A stretch of 64,000 nt of DNA from Bacteroidota bacterium (lineage in GTDB: Bacteria > Bacteroidota > Bacteroidia > B-17B0 > Aurantibacillaceae), in assembly GCA_013297775.1 (NCBI GenBank), contig JAAFIL010000003.1:87530-151529 (forward strand), read 5' to 3'. How positions within the stretch are numbered: position 1 is the stretch's first letter; the number at the start of each line of letters is the position of its first letter. Shown one piece after another: positions 23,561 to 31,972 of the stretch. Position numbers and translations under genes: made by a program. The notes beneath the pieces are model-generated. The model was not told the DNA's origin. It made no database searches and worked only from the letters and a program-made list of their open reading frames with translations.

Positions 23561-25280
23561 AAATTGGTTTCAACAAATAGTAATTGCGGTGTTAGCAACA
23601 TTACTTTTTTTACCGGGTTTAGGCCGTATGCCTTTGTTTGATTGGGACGAAATTAACTTTGCCGAGTGCGCCCGCGAGATGTTGGTGAGTGGCAATTACA
23701 CCGAAGTGCAACTTTATTTTCAACCGTTTTGGGAAAAGCCTCCTTTGTTTATTTGGATGCAAGCCCTTTGTATGCAAGTGTTTGGGGTTACTGAATTGGC
23801 AGCACGCTTACCCAATGTATTGTGCGGTGTGTGTACCCTTTTATTTATTTTTAATTTAGGGAAGCATCATTTTTCGTTACAAACCGCAGTACTGTGGGTG
23901 TTATTTTATGTAGGCAGTTTGTTGCCGCATTTATACTTTAAATCGGGGATTATTGATCCGTGGTTTAATTTTTTTATCTTTTTAAGCCTTTACGGATTTA
24001 TTTTATTTTCTACAAACACGGGCTTTCGTAAGCAATGGAAGTGGGCCTTATTAGCAGGTGTTAGCTTGGGTTTGGCCGTGTTAACAAAAGGGCCAGTTGC
24101 GGTATTGATAGTAAGTTGGGTGGTACTAACGTTTATTGTTGTAAAGCGTCAATTTCGTTTGTTGGCAACGCCTGCGTTTGTTGTGTTTATGGTGAGTGCT
24201 TTGTTGGCAAGTAGTAGTTGGTTTTTGTATGAAATAGCTAATGGTAAATGGCTGGTGGTAAAAGAATTTATGGCGTATCAAATTCGTTTATTTTCGACCG
24301 AAGATGCGGACCACGGCGGCCCTTTTACGTTTCACTTTATGGTTGTGTTGGCGGGTTGTTTTCCAGCATCGGTATTTTTTCTTTCTTCGTATTTGAATAA
24401 AACGCAACTTAACCCTTTTCAATTACACTTTAGGGTGGTGTACGTTATTTTATTTTGGGTGGTTCTAATTTTATTTTCTATTGTGAAAACAAAAATTGTG
24501 CATTACTCTTCATTATGCTATTTACCGTTAACGGCTATTGCGGCCATTGGCATTAGCACTCAAAAGGATAGTTTTAAAATGGATGGATGGAATCGCGGTG
24601 TGTATTGGGTTTTAGGTAGTTTACTAAGTATCGTTTTTTTAGCAGCGGGTGTATTTCCTTTATTTGCAGGGGTTTTAAAAGATAAAGCCTTTTTGTCGGA
24701 TGAATTTACCCGTGCTAATTTTGAAGCTGTATTACCGTATTGGGGCGTTGAGTGGGTGATTGGACTTTTATTTTTAGTGGCGTGTTGGCTCTTGTTTAAA
24801 GGAATGCGGCAACAGCAGTTTACTACAATTAGAAATGGTTTAATAGCGTTTACAATAAGCGTGCTTTTATGTATGAATGTGTTTATTCCTCGGGGCGAGT
24901 TAATATCGCAACGGGCAGCTATTGATTTTTATAGGCAATGTGCGCAACACGATTGTTATGTAGAAACGATTCGTTTTAAAAGTTATGCCCCTTTATTTTA
25001 TGCTAACCGTTTGCCCGAGCATTTTCAACACCCCGATTTTAAAGCATTTTTAGCCCGCGAGCAAAACGCATTTATAGCGCAAGGCCAGTCGCCCATTAAA
25101 TATATTTCTTTAATTTATACCCGTTGGTTGCTTGAGCAGGATTTAGATAAACCCGCTTACTTTGTTTGTAAAATTCAGAATGAGAAAGAATTATTTACGA
25201 ATTTACAATTGCGTAAGTTATATTCTAAAAATGGGTTTTCGTTTTTTGTGAAATGGCCAAAAATAAAATCTCAGAATTAA
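23541..25280 (+). CDS. ArnT/PMT-type glycosyltransferase (GT39/GT83 family)
   Basis: A 579-residue polytopic membrane glycosyltransferase that uses a polyprenyl-phosphate sugar donor at the outer face of the inner membrane. The catalytic loop after the first helix is present: LFDWDEINFAECAREM (about 31-46), with the acidic pair, then FWEKPPLFIW. About 11-12 membrane helices and a C-terminal soluble domain (about 450-570). The acceptor cannot be predicted; lipid A or glycoprotein are family options. The neighbouring PAP2 phosphatase overlaps it. The stop overlaps the stop of the convergent ABC gene by four bases. Confidence 0.9.
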   Translation: MQTLLHKNWFQQIVIAVLATLLFLPGLGRMPLFDWDEINFAECAREMLVSGNYTEVQLYFQPFWEKPPLFIWMQALCMQVFGVTELAARLPNVLCGVCTLLFIFNLGKHHFSLQTAVLWVLFYVGSLLPHLYFKSGIIDPWFNFFIFLSLYGFILFSTNTGFRKQWKWALLAGVSLGLAVLTKGPVAVLIVSWVVLTFIVVKRQFRLLATPAFVVFMVSALLASSSWFLYEIANGKWLVVKEFMAYQIRLFSTEDADHGGPFTFHFMVVLAGCFPASVFFLSSYLNKTQLNPFQLHFRVVYVILFWVVLILFSIVKTKIVHYSSLCYLPLTAIAAIGISTQKDSFKMDGWNRGVYWVLGSLLSIVFLAAGVFPLFAGVLKDKAFLSDEFTRANFEAVLPYWGVEWVIGLLFLVACWLLFKGMRQQQFTTIRNGLIAFTISVLLCMNVFIPRGELISQRAAIDFYRQCAQHDCYVETIRFKSYAPLFYANRLPEHFQHPDFKAFLAREQNAFIAQGQSPIKYISLIYTRWLLEQDLDKPAYFVCKIQNEKELFTNLQLRKLYSKNGFSFFVKWPKIKSQN

Positions 25281-26254
25281 GCATCAACAGCTTTTACTAA
25301 TTTTAAAGATACACCAGCTTCAATGGTATTAACGTGGTAAAAGAGAAACGATTTACCGCTGCGGGTTTCGGCTAAAACCTCAAAACATTTCCCGTTAAAA
25401 AATGCGGCTAAAGTTACAACTGGTACATAATTTTGAGTGGCTGTTTCCGAAATGCGCCATTGATGAGGTCTTACCAATTCTTTCGACTTTTGGTCGGCGG
25501 TTGCATTCACTAAATCGTGAGGGTAACGTATAAAATAATCGCCCAATAAGCCAGCTATTTTTTGATTTTTAGGTTTATAAAAAATATGAGATGCCGTGTT
25601 CATCTGAACTAATTGGCCTTCGTCCATAATGCCAATGTAATCGCTGTATTTAAGAGCTTCTTCGGGTATATGTGTAATCATTAACACCGAGGTTAAATGG
25701 GTTTTCACTTCTTTCCGAATAAAATGAAACAATTTTTCTTTGATGAGTTTATCTAAATTATTAAATGGCTCATCTAACAAAAGTAGAGGTGGTATAACGG
25801 CTAAGGCACGGGCAATGGCAACGCGTTGTTTTTGTCCTGACGATAGTTGTTTGGCTCTCACCTGTTTTAAGGCATCGAGTTCTAATAATCGAAGCAAGGT
25901 ATGGCTGCGTTTTGCTTTATAGGTATTGGTATAGCCAATTAATTTATCCCAAATATTTTCTTCAACGGTGTGGTTATCTAAAACGTAAAAATCTTGGCTA
26001 ACCAAAGCCATAGATGAATGCCCCGGTATAAGGTGAAACGCTGGCCCTAAAACGTGTTGATCATTAAAAAAAATAGTCCCTGCATTCAAATCCTCTAAGC
26101 CATACACGCACTTAATGAGCGTAGTTTTGCCACTTCCACTTTTGCCAAGTAGAGATAAAAATTGACCTTCTTTTAATTGAAAGGAAATATTTTGGAGACC
26201 CTTGAATTGGGTTGAATGGGGATAATTAAAGCAAATATTATTAACGCTTAAAAT
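25277..26254 (-). CDS. ABC transporter ATP-binding protein, apparent AUU start
   Basis: ATPase subunit of an importer-like ABC system. The frame upstream of the first standard codon (GTG 26107) is open and encodes the true N-terminus: LSVNNICFNYPHSTQ and Walker A GKSGSGKTTLIKC. The signature is LSSGQKQRVAIARAL, Walker B LLLLDEPFNNLD and H-loop ITHIPEEAL. A small C-terminal domain with LVRPHQWRI resembles TOBE-type domains of MalK/PotA-like ATPases. No ATG, GTG or TTG precedes Walker A, and the upstream stop TAA (26260-26258) is directly followed by ATT ATT TTA AGC. I therefore take ATT at 26254 (325 residues), coupled to the upstream gene. No permease is adjacent. Confidence 0.8.
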   Translation of the reverse strand: MLSVNNICFNYPHSTQFKGLQNISFQLKEGQFLSLLGKSGSGKTTLIKCVYGLEDLNAGTIFFNDQHVLGPAFHLIPGHSSMALVSQDFYVLDNHTVEENIWDKLIGYTNTYKAKRSHTLLRLLELDALKQVRAKQLSSGQKQRVAIARALAVIPPLLLLDEPFNNLDKLIKEKLFHFIRKEVKTHLTSVLMITHIPEEALKYSDYIGIMDEGQLVQMNTASHIFYKPKNQKIAGLLGDYFIRYPHDLVNATADQKSKELVRPHQWRISETATQNYVPVVTLAAFFNGKCFEVLAETRSGKSFLFYHVNTIEAGVSLKLVKAVDA

Positions 26255-26257
26255 AAT

Positions 26258-27097
26258 TTATTGAATTAAGGTGAGCGTATTTTTTAAATTATACGATTTA
26301 CCATCAAAGCCTTGCGCTTCTAACACATAAAAATAAATACCTACCGAACAAGGCTCGCCGCTGGTGGTTCGGCCATCCCAAAAGCCATTGACCCTATCGG
26401 TAAAAAATACCAATGTGCCATAGCGATTATAAATACTTAGTTTTAAGGTGGTGAGTCCGCCAATGATGGGTTTAAACACATCGTTAACGCCGTCGTTATT
26501 GGGCGAGAAAATGTTAGGTAAGGTTATGCCCGATGAGTCGGCTAAACGGAAACGGTAATTCAATGTATCGTTACAGCCATTTGCGCCTAATGCCACTAAA
26601 TTAACTTGGTACGAGCCACTAGCGGTGTAATTTTTTATGGTATTGATGCTGCTATCTTGTTGAGATACGTCGCTAAACACCCAATAGTTTTTAAGCGCTC
26701 CTTCCGAAAAGTTAGTTAATTGCAATTGATTGGGTACACCTGCTTTGGTTAAACTGGCGTTGAACAATGCCTTGGCCGATTTTGTAACGGTAATTGTGCG
26801 TGTAGCAATGGCACTACCTGTAGCATTTGCTATTATTAATCTGAGAATGTAAGTACCTGCATCATCGAACGTGTAATCTATAAAGGTGTTGTTAGCATTG
26901 GGTGAAAGGGTTCCGGTATTGGGTACAACCGACCACGAAAAAGTGGTAGGTGTGTTGGTGGTTAAACTATTAAAGCGTATAGGTTTGCTGGTACAAATGG
27001 TGTTGCTTGGCGGTGCAATAGTAGCGCTTGGCACCTGAGCCTTATTGGGCAATGCTAAAAGCAACAAAATGAATAAATGAATACAACACGCTTTCAT
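26258..27097 (-). CDS. PKD-like protein with T9SS type B sorting domain
   Basis: 279 residues. Signal peptide at about 1-20, a PKD/Ig-like fold at about 25-110 (TFSWSVVPNTGTL, DDAGTYILRL), a second beta domain at about 115-185, and a C-terminal CHU_C/gliding-motility domain (about 195-279) with IFSPNNDGVNDVFKP, LSIYNRYG and SVGIYFYVLEA. This domain directs export by the type IX secretion system and cell-surface attachment in Bacteroidetes. The protein is probably a small surface adhesin. Its stop codon abuts the ABC ATPase start. Confidence 0.9.
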   Translation of the reverse strand: MKACCIHLFILLLLALPNKAQVPSATIAPPSNTICTSKPIRFNSLTTNTPTTFSWSVVPNTGTLSPNANNTFIDYTFDDAGTYILRLIIANATGSAIATRTITVTKSAKALFNASLTKAGVPNQLQLTNFSEGALKNYWVFSDVSQQDSSINTIKNYTASGSYQVNLVALGANGCNDTLNYRFRLADSSGITLPNIFSPNNDGVNDVFKPIIGGLTTLKLSIYNRYGTLVFFTDRVNGFWDGRTTSGEPCSVGIYFYVLEAQGFDGKSYNLKNTLTLIQ

Positions 27098-27103
27098 ACC
27101 GCT

Positions 27104-28135
27104 TTATAAATGTACTAAAAATTCTAATGTATTAATTCCATCGGCAAAATCACTAATAACAGGTTGCTGTGAATAACCAAAGGGTGTGTAGCCTTGGCCG
27201 CAAACGCATTGCAGGTCGGCTTTATGTTGGTCTAATAAATGTTGCAATTCATCTTTACTGGTGTAGTATTGGTAATGTAAAACTGCTACTGGCGAATGCA
27301 ATGCGGTCTCTTCTTTCAACAACACAAAATTATTATCTAATAAAGGTGCGCCACCCATTAAATAGATGGCACGGTTATACTCATAATTATTGGCGTATTT
27401 ATTATTATCTAATACTTGCTTAAACGGAAAAATAGCTTCAAAAAATTTAGAAAAATCATAGCCAATTGGTACAAATAGTTTTGAAACATTTCGACAACCT
27501 AAACCAAAATAAGTGAAAACATCTTTTCCTAACTCAACTAACGATTCGTTGGTTTCGTTTCCATTAAGAATAGCCACGCTGCTTCGGTTTTTCCGTGTGA
27601 TATGGGGGTATTTCGCAAAGTAATGTTGAAAGTAATTGTAGGTGTTATTACTACCCGTTGCAATAACGGCATCGAACTGACTTAATTTACTATCTGTAAA
27701 AAATAAGCGGCTTTCAAATTCGGGTTCGTAATGGCACAGTAGTTTTATAAAAAAGGGCAATAACACATTATCGTCGGTAGATAATTTTAATAAAAGCGCA
27801 TGTCCACTTAATAGGACGCACATCACATCGTGAAAACCTACTAAAGGAATATTACCTGCACAAATTACAGCTACTGTTTTGGGTGCGTCGCTTTTGGCGG
27901 GAATGGCTTTGGTAAATGTATCTAAATCTTCTTCATTTAATTGCGATGCCCACGATTGAAGGGCAAAATGCACATTTGCAGGGGTAAACCAGCCATTGTG
28001 AATAAAGGCCGAATCTATAAGTGAAGTTAGAGCCAAATGAAAATTTTCTTCGCCTTCGTTAAATTTTGTTGAATAATGCCTCTTTAAAAAGCGTCCTAAC
28101 TCAACAAAGGCTGCTTTTCGCTGTTTTAAAACCAT
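27104..28135 (-). CDS. Acyl-CoA reductase (LuxC-like aldehyde-dehydrogenase fold)
   Basis: 343 residues of the LuxC-type acyl-CoA reductase family, which reduces fatty acyl-CoA to aldehyde with NADPH. Landmarks: VICAGNIPLVGFHDV (about 89-103), VIATGSNNTYNYF (about 158-170), RKNRSSVAILNG, and the presumed catalytic Cys in YFGLGCRNVSKLF at about 215. It is shorter than classical LuxC (about 480) but typical of the Bacteroidetes form. It is divergent from a dicluster ferredoxin gene, with only 44 bases between, which suggests shared control or a shared redox pathway (inference). The physiological product is unknown. Confidence 0.85.
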   Translation of the reverse strand: MVLKQRKAAFVELGRFLKRHYSTKFNEGEENFHLALTSLIDSAFIHNGWFTPANVHFALQSWASQLNEEDLDTFTKAIPAKSDAPKTVAVICAGNIPLVGFHDVMCVLLSGHALLLKLSTDDNVLLPFFIKLLCHYEPEFESRLFFTDSKLSQFDAVIATGSNNTYNYFQHYFAKYPHITRKNRSSVAILNGNETNESLVELGKDVFTYFGLGCRNVSKLFVPIGYDFSKFFEAIFPFKQVLDNNKYANNYEYNRAIYLMGGAPLLDNNFVLLKEETALHSPVAVLHYQYYTSKDELQHLLDQHKADLQCVCGQGYTPFGYSQQPVISDFADGINTLEFLVHL

Positions 28136-28143
28136 ATACTTTG

Positions 28144-28171
28144 TATATTTGTATAAAATTTAACAAAGCTA
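28144..28171. promoter_or_regulatory. Overlapping divergent -7 elements
   Basis: Plus strand TATATTTG (28144-28151) faces the ferredoxin gene, and minus strand TAGCTTTG (28171-28164) faces the acyl-CoA reductase gene. Both match TAnnTTTG; neither has a clear TTG at -33. The two start sites would lie almost on top of each other near 28157. Confidence 0.4.
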
Positions 28172-28179
28172 AGTAAAAG

Positions 28180-28530
28180 ATGGCGATTAAGATAACAGAT
28201 GAGTGTATAAATTGTGGAGCTTGCGAACCCGAATGCCCCAATAATGCAATTTACGAAGGTGGTGCCGAATGGCGTTATGCTGATGGAACTGGTTTAAAAG
28301 GAAACTACACTGGCGCAAACAGTGGCGTGGAGGCCAATGCCGATGACGCACAAGTGCCTAAAAACATGGATGTATATTATATTGTTAGCGATAAATGCAC
28401 CGAATGCGTTGGGTTTCATGATGAACCGCAATGCGCTGCCGTTTGCCCTGTGGATTGTTGTGTAAAAGATGAAGATAATGTAGAAACAACGGAGCAATTG
28501 TTGGCTAAAAAATCGTCGCTTCACCTTTAA
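28180..28530 (+). CDS. 4Fe-4S dicluster ferredoxin
   Basis: A 116-residue bacterial-type ferredoxin carrying electrons between cytoplasmic enzymes. Two cluster sites are visible: [12 protein letters not shown] at about 10-21 and [13 protein letters not shown], with further Cys residues in AAVCPVDCC, at about 76-98. The insertion between the Cys groups of the second site is typical of the Chromatium/Azotobacter-like type. The insert around residues 25-60 is common in the Bacteroidetes family. It is divergently paired with the acyl-CoA reductase gene. Confidence 0.93.
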   Translation: MAIKITDECINCGACEPECPNNAIYEGGAEWRYADGTGLKGNYTGANSGVEANADDAQVPKNMDVYYIVSDKCTECVGFHDEPQCAAVCPVDCCVKDEDNVETTEQLLAKKSSLHL

Positions 28531-28537
28531 AAAAGGC

Positions 28538-28567
28538 TTGCACACTCTAAAAAAAACCTTATATTTG
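28538..28567 (+). promoter_or_regulatory. rplS: Promoter of rplS
   Basis: TTG (28538-28540), 19 bases, TATATTTG (28560-28567): a full match to the Bacteroidetes consensus. The leader to the ATG at 28639 is about 65 bases. Confidence 0.65.
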
Positions 28568-28638
28568 CAGCCTCATTTAAAAGCCGCTGTTTACACGAGG
28601 TAAAGTATGCTTCTAAATTAAAATTAAAATCTATTAAA

Positions 28639-29004
28639 ATGAGTTTATTATTAGATTACGTTAAAAAGCAGTTATTAACTGAAACTAAGCACCCTAAGTT
28701 TAAAGCTGGCGATACCGTTACGGTTTCCTACAAAATTAAAGAGGGTGATAAAGAACGTATCCAACAGTTTAATGGCGTTGTTATTCAACGCAAAAATGAA
28801 AACGCTACCGCTACTTTTACAGTTCGTAAAATGAGCAACGGCGTTGGTGTAGAACGTATTTTCCCAGTTGCATCGCCTTTTATTGAAAGCATTGTTTTAA
28901 ATAAAGTGGGTGTGGTGCGTCGTGCTAAATTATTTTATATCCGCGAGCGCACAGGTAAATCGGCTCGTATCCGCGAAAAAATTCAAAATAACAAAAAGGC
29001 TTAA
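28639..29004 (+). CDS. rplS: 50S ribosomal protein L19
   Basis: 121 residues; L19 sits at the 30S-50S interface. The sequence is typical: [70 protein letters not shown]. The basic C-terminal tail is complete. It is a single-gene transcript here, not in the rpsP-rimM-trmD-rplS arrangement of many bacteria, with its own promoter and a strong terminator. Confidence 0.97.
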   Translation: MSLLLDYVKKQLLTETKHPKFKAGDTVTVSYKIKEGDKERIQQFNGVVIQRKNENATATFTVRKMSNGVGVERIFPVASPFIESIVLNKVGVVRRAKLFYIRERTGKSARIREKIQNNKKA

Positions 29005-29026
29005 TTGCCATTTTATAAATACTTTT

Positions 29027-29059
29027 AAAAAGACTGCGCAACTAACGCAGTCTTTTTTT
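29027..29059 (+). terminator. Rho-independent terminator of rplS
   Basis: AGACTGCG (29031-29038), loop CAACTAA, CGCAGTCT (29046-29053), then a run of T. The stem is extended by A-T pairs on both sides. Confidence 0.88.
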
Positions 29060-29070
29060 GTTTTATTTAC

Positions 29071-29775
29071 ATGGCTACTTTTTTAACTGCTGAATGGCGC
29101 AAACTTATTTTTTTTAATTATGCTGTTCCCGAAACTTTACTTTTACCTTTTCTACCAGCGCATACCGTTTTAGATACTTGGCACAATACGCATTACATAA
29201 GTTTGGTAGGCTTTTTGTTTAAAGATACGCTCCTCAAAGGTTGGCGCGTTCCTTTTCACCGAACTTTTCCCGAAATTAATTTACGATTTTATGTAAAACG
29301 CCAAATGCCCGATGGTACTTGGCGGCGTGGAACCGTTTTTATTAAAGAGGTAGTTCCTAAGCTGGCTATTAGTTTGGTGGCCAATTGGATTTATAAAGAG
29401 CACTACGAAACTTTACCCATGCGTTACGAACATAAAACCGATTTTATAAGTTACGGCTTAAAAAAAGCAAACCAATGGCAAGAGTTGAGCGTCAATTTTG
29501 CCCCTGAACCTTTGATTATGCAGCCTGAAAGCGATATGGCGTTTATTACCGAACATTATTTTGGCTATAATGCACTTCATGCAACAAAAACCATCGAGTA
29601 CCAAGTAACGCATCCTAGTTGGACACATTTTAATGTTTTAGGTTCTGCTTTAAACTTCGATTTTTCGAGTGTGTATGGCTCAACGTTTGAGGTTTTAAGT
29701 AAAACCATCCCTAAAAGTATCATTTTGGCAGAGGGTAGCGAGATTTCGGTTTTAAGCCGAAGTATAATTGAGTAG
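29071..29775 (+). CDS. DUF2071 (YqjF-like) protein
   Basis: 234 residues of the DUF2071 family: EWRKLIFFNYAVPETLLLPF (about 8-27), then a Gly-Phe-Leu-Phe segment and PFHRTFPEINLRFYVKR (about 63-79), and a late GYNALHATKTIEYQVTHPSW region (about 166-185). Family members are cytosolic beta-barrel-like proteins of unknown reaction. No signal peptide. It starts 12 bases after the rplS terminator. Confidence 0.85.
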   Translation: MATFLTAEWRKLIFFNYAVPETLLLPFLPAHTVLDTWHNTHYISLVGFLFKDTLLKGWRVPFHRTFPEINLRFYVKRQMPDGTWRRGTVFIKEVVPKLAISLVANWIYKEHYETLPMRYEHKTDFISYGLKKANQWQELSVNFAPEPLIMQPESDMAFITEHYFGYNALHATKTIEYQVTHPSWTHFNVLGSALNFDFSSVYGSTFEVLSKTIPKSIILAEGSEISVLSRSIIE

Positions 29776-29960
29776 TTTACGGGTAAAAGTGTGGAAACAT
29801 ACCCTACAATAGCAGGTAAATATTTATTTTGTCCCGTAAAAATACCTGTTTGTCTAATAAAAGCACTTTTTTTAATAAAATGTGAAAAAAACTGTGCGAA
29901 TGAAATTTTAATCCCAAATAAATAACGATATTTGTTCTCGCAAACAGAATAGAAAAACAC

Positions 29961-30005
29961 GCGCGGCTGGGAATTTTTGGTTGTGTATTCACTAGCCGCG
30001 CTTTT
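29961..30005 (+). terminator. GC-rich terminator-like hairpin
   Basis: GCGCGGCT (29961-29968) pairs with AGCCGCGC (29994-30001), with an inner GAAT/ATTC pair, and is followed by five T. It lies 185 bases downstream of the DUF2071 gene, so it may end a separate short RNA and not that mRNA. Confidence 0.5.
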
Positions 30006-30130
30006 TAAAAACTTTACCCCCTACCTTCTTAAAAAACAAAAATAAAACGGATCTAAAATACCTTATATTTACTGAAATAAAAACGATATAAAATAGTATA
30101 AAATTTAATACAATCGTTAAAATTTAATCA

Positions 30131-30166
30131 AAAATACAGGGTAAAAGCTGGGTGAAAATACAGGGT
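30131..30166. repeat. Direct repeat AAAATACAGGGT x2
   Basis: Copies at 30131-30142 and 30155-30166 start 24 bases apart, roughly two helical turns, just beyond the stop of the minus-strand gene at 30181. The spacing would suit a dimeric regulator, but no promoter is obvious nearby. The meaning is uncertain. Confidence 0.35.
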
Positions 30167-30180
30167 CTTTTCCTTGGAAA

Positions 30181-31200
30181 TTATTTACCGGTATTAAATT
30201 CTTGCGGTAAATGCCAAAAATCGTATTTCAATTTAACAATTCGGATTGTTTTGGCTACCAAATCGCGACTAATAAACGAACTTAACAACTGGGAAGAAGA
30301 ATCGGTGATGTAACTCATTTCGTGTGTTTGAACCCCATTTTTAAAACGTTTCTCAGTTAAGAGTTCATCTTGTGTATCGTAAGTGTACTCGCGAACCATT
30401 GTTACTTCGCCATTGGCGTTGCCAGTAAATACCGCGCGTATCAATTTACCATTTTGATAAGTAAATACATGCTTTTGAATGAGCCAAGCCGCCACATAAT
30501 TTTCTCTTATTTCAGTAATGTGTAAGCTATCTTCTTTTATTAAAATACGTTCTTTATAAACACGGTTTTCGTTGTTATAAAACAGTTGCTTTGTTTGCGT
30601 TGCATTTAATAATTGAAACTGAAAACTATCGGTGCTAATAACAACCTGATTACCTACTGTGAATAAACTTTTATCGCTAGAGCCATTGGTTTCGCGGATA
30701 CGGTTTTCGCGCAACAATTGACCTTGTTGATTATAGGTGTAATAATAACTTTGATAAATGCCGCTTCGATCTGTGATGCGCTTTACTAATATTTTTTTTT
30801 GTGCGTCATATAAATAACTTACACTAACCGTATCAAAAGTGTATTCGGTTTTTGTGTATCGTGTGGCGGGTTTAATGAGCCGATGACGGCGGTACACGGG
30901 CTTGGTAAAATATTCTTTTTCAAATGCACTTACAATATCGGTATAGTAATAACGGCTTAACAAGGCACTATCGTTAAACTCATATACCTCCGTCAAATTT
31001 TTATCAACGGCAATTTCAAAATCTTTCTTATCAATAATATCGAAGGTAATCCGCTTAATGCCATGCTTTTTTATAACGGCTGAATGAAAGGCGTGTTGCT
31101 TTTCAAAGGCTGTTTCGTAAGTGGGTAGCAGCACTTGCGCTGAGGTGAGCCACCAACATAAACAAGCGAAAACACTATATACATATTTTTTTAACGCCAC
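30181..31200 (-). CDS. Secreted protein with YD/RHS-like text repeats
   Basis: 339 residues with a signal peptide (about 1-22, ending TSA-Q). From about residue 130 several beta-hairpin units of the YD/RHS style appear: YYTYNQQGQLLRENRIRET, HVFTYQNGKLIRAVF, REYTYDTQDELLTEKRF. Such repeats are common in Bacteroidetes periplasmic or surface proteins that track text-like beta structures; no enzyme is implied. The protein is much shorter than true RHS toxins and has no toxin end. Periplasmic or outer-membrane location is inferred. Confidence 0.7.
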   Translation of the reverse strand: MALKKYVYSVFACLCWWLTSAQVLLPTYETAFEKQHAFHSAVIKKHGIKRITFDIIDKKDFEIAVDKNLTEVYEFNDSALLSRYYYTDIVSAFEKEYFTKPVYRRHRLIKPATRYTKTEYTFDTVSVSYLYDAQKKILVKRITDRSGIYQSYYYTYNQQGQLLRENRIRETNGSSDKSLFTVGNQVVISTDSFQFQLLNATQTKQLFYNNENRVYKERILIKEDSLHITEIRENYVAAWLIQKHVFTYQNGKLIRAVFTGNANGEVTMVREYTYDTQDELLTEKRFKNGVQTHEMSYITDSSSQLLSSFISRDLVAKTIRIVKLKYDFWHLPQEFNTGK

Positions 31201-31466
31201 ACTACTAACTTCCTAACAAAGCACTTTTTTATAAATACTAAAATCGGGCTTGAAGTGCTTAGTAAGGTACAAGTCCTAAAATTTTCATCAACAAGGTTAC
31301 GAACAATTCATGTACGTTTCGCTTAATTAAGCAACAGCAATAGTTATTAAACATTAACTAAAGCAACACGTTTAACCCGCATTTCAAAAAATAAAATAGT
31401 AGAGCCAAGCTTACAACTTGTTTCCTAACCTTTGACTTATGGTAATTTATAATAAGTTATGTAGAA

Positions 31467-31850
31467 CTATTTGGGTACTGCCTTTTTAAAGATATACCGT
31501 GTAATAAATATACCTGTACTTTTTTCGGGACCATATACCCCGTTTACAACTTGATCTAACACCCATCCATCTTTCGCATACTCGTTCATTTTTTCGGTAA
31601 TCACTTGATCGTTGTTTTGTATGTTTTTAAAATTAATGCCTATCAAACTAAAAATATTTTCTAATTCTTTCTCTTGCATTTGCGAACTTTTATCGGTCGA
31701 AATCATGCGCGAACGACCTAAACCCGCAGGCACAACCGATTCAATTGTAGAAAACATTCGGTACTCGTAAGTTGCAGGTGCAACGTTTTCTTGTGCAGCT
31801 AATTGTTGTAAACTTAAAAAAAGTGCAATTGCTAAAACTAATTTTTTCAT
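31467..31850 (-). CDS. Small secreted DUF4177-like protein
   Basis: 127 residues with a clear signal peptide (about 1-19, AAA-like site before QEN). The mature part pairs a strand (ATYEYRMFSTIESV) with MNEYAKDGWVLDQVVNGVYG and a final ITRYIFKK strand, the layout of DUF4177 proteins (Y-E-Y-k...dGW-x-l...R). Function unknown. It is monocistronic, with an A/T-rich upstream region lacking a clear promoter. Confidence 0.68.
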   Translation of the reverse strand: MKKLVLAIALFLSLQQLAAQENVAPATYEYRMFSTIESVVPAGLGRSRMISTDKSSQMQEKELENIFSLIGINFKNIQNNDQVITEKMNEYAKDGWVLDQVVNGVYGPEKSTGIFITRYIFKKAVPK

Positions 31851-31972
31851 AAACTTAATATTTAATCAAAGATGCTATTTTTTTACTTTAAAATTTTAGT
31901 GAAGCGTTAAAAATTCAAAACAATTGAACAAGGTAGCAACTTGCGCCACATAGAGATATGTTTGCTTCTGCA

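Larger units (their letters stand above)
29776..30180. other. Intergenic region with hairpins and a short direct repeat
   Basis: 405 bases without a supported gene. It holds AGGTA/TACCT arms around 29814-29844, the GC-rich hairpin at 29961-30001, and two copies of AAAATACAGGGT (30131-30142, 30155-30166). An open frame on the minus strand through the first part has no protein-like features. Confidence 0.4.

Noticed and set aside
26107-26107. GTG at 26107 as start of the ABC ATPase
   Set aside because: It would remove Walker A although the upstream in-frame sequence encodes a complete ATPase N-terminus.
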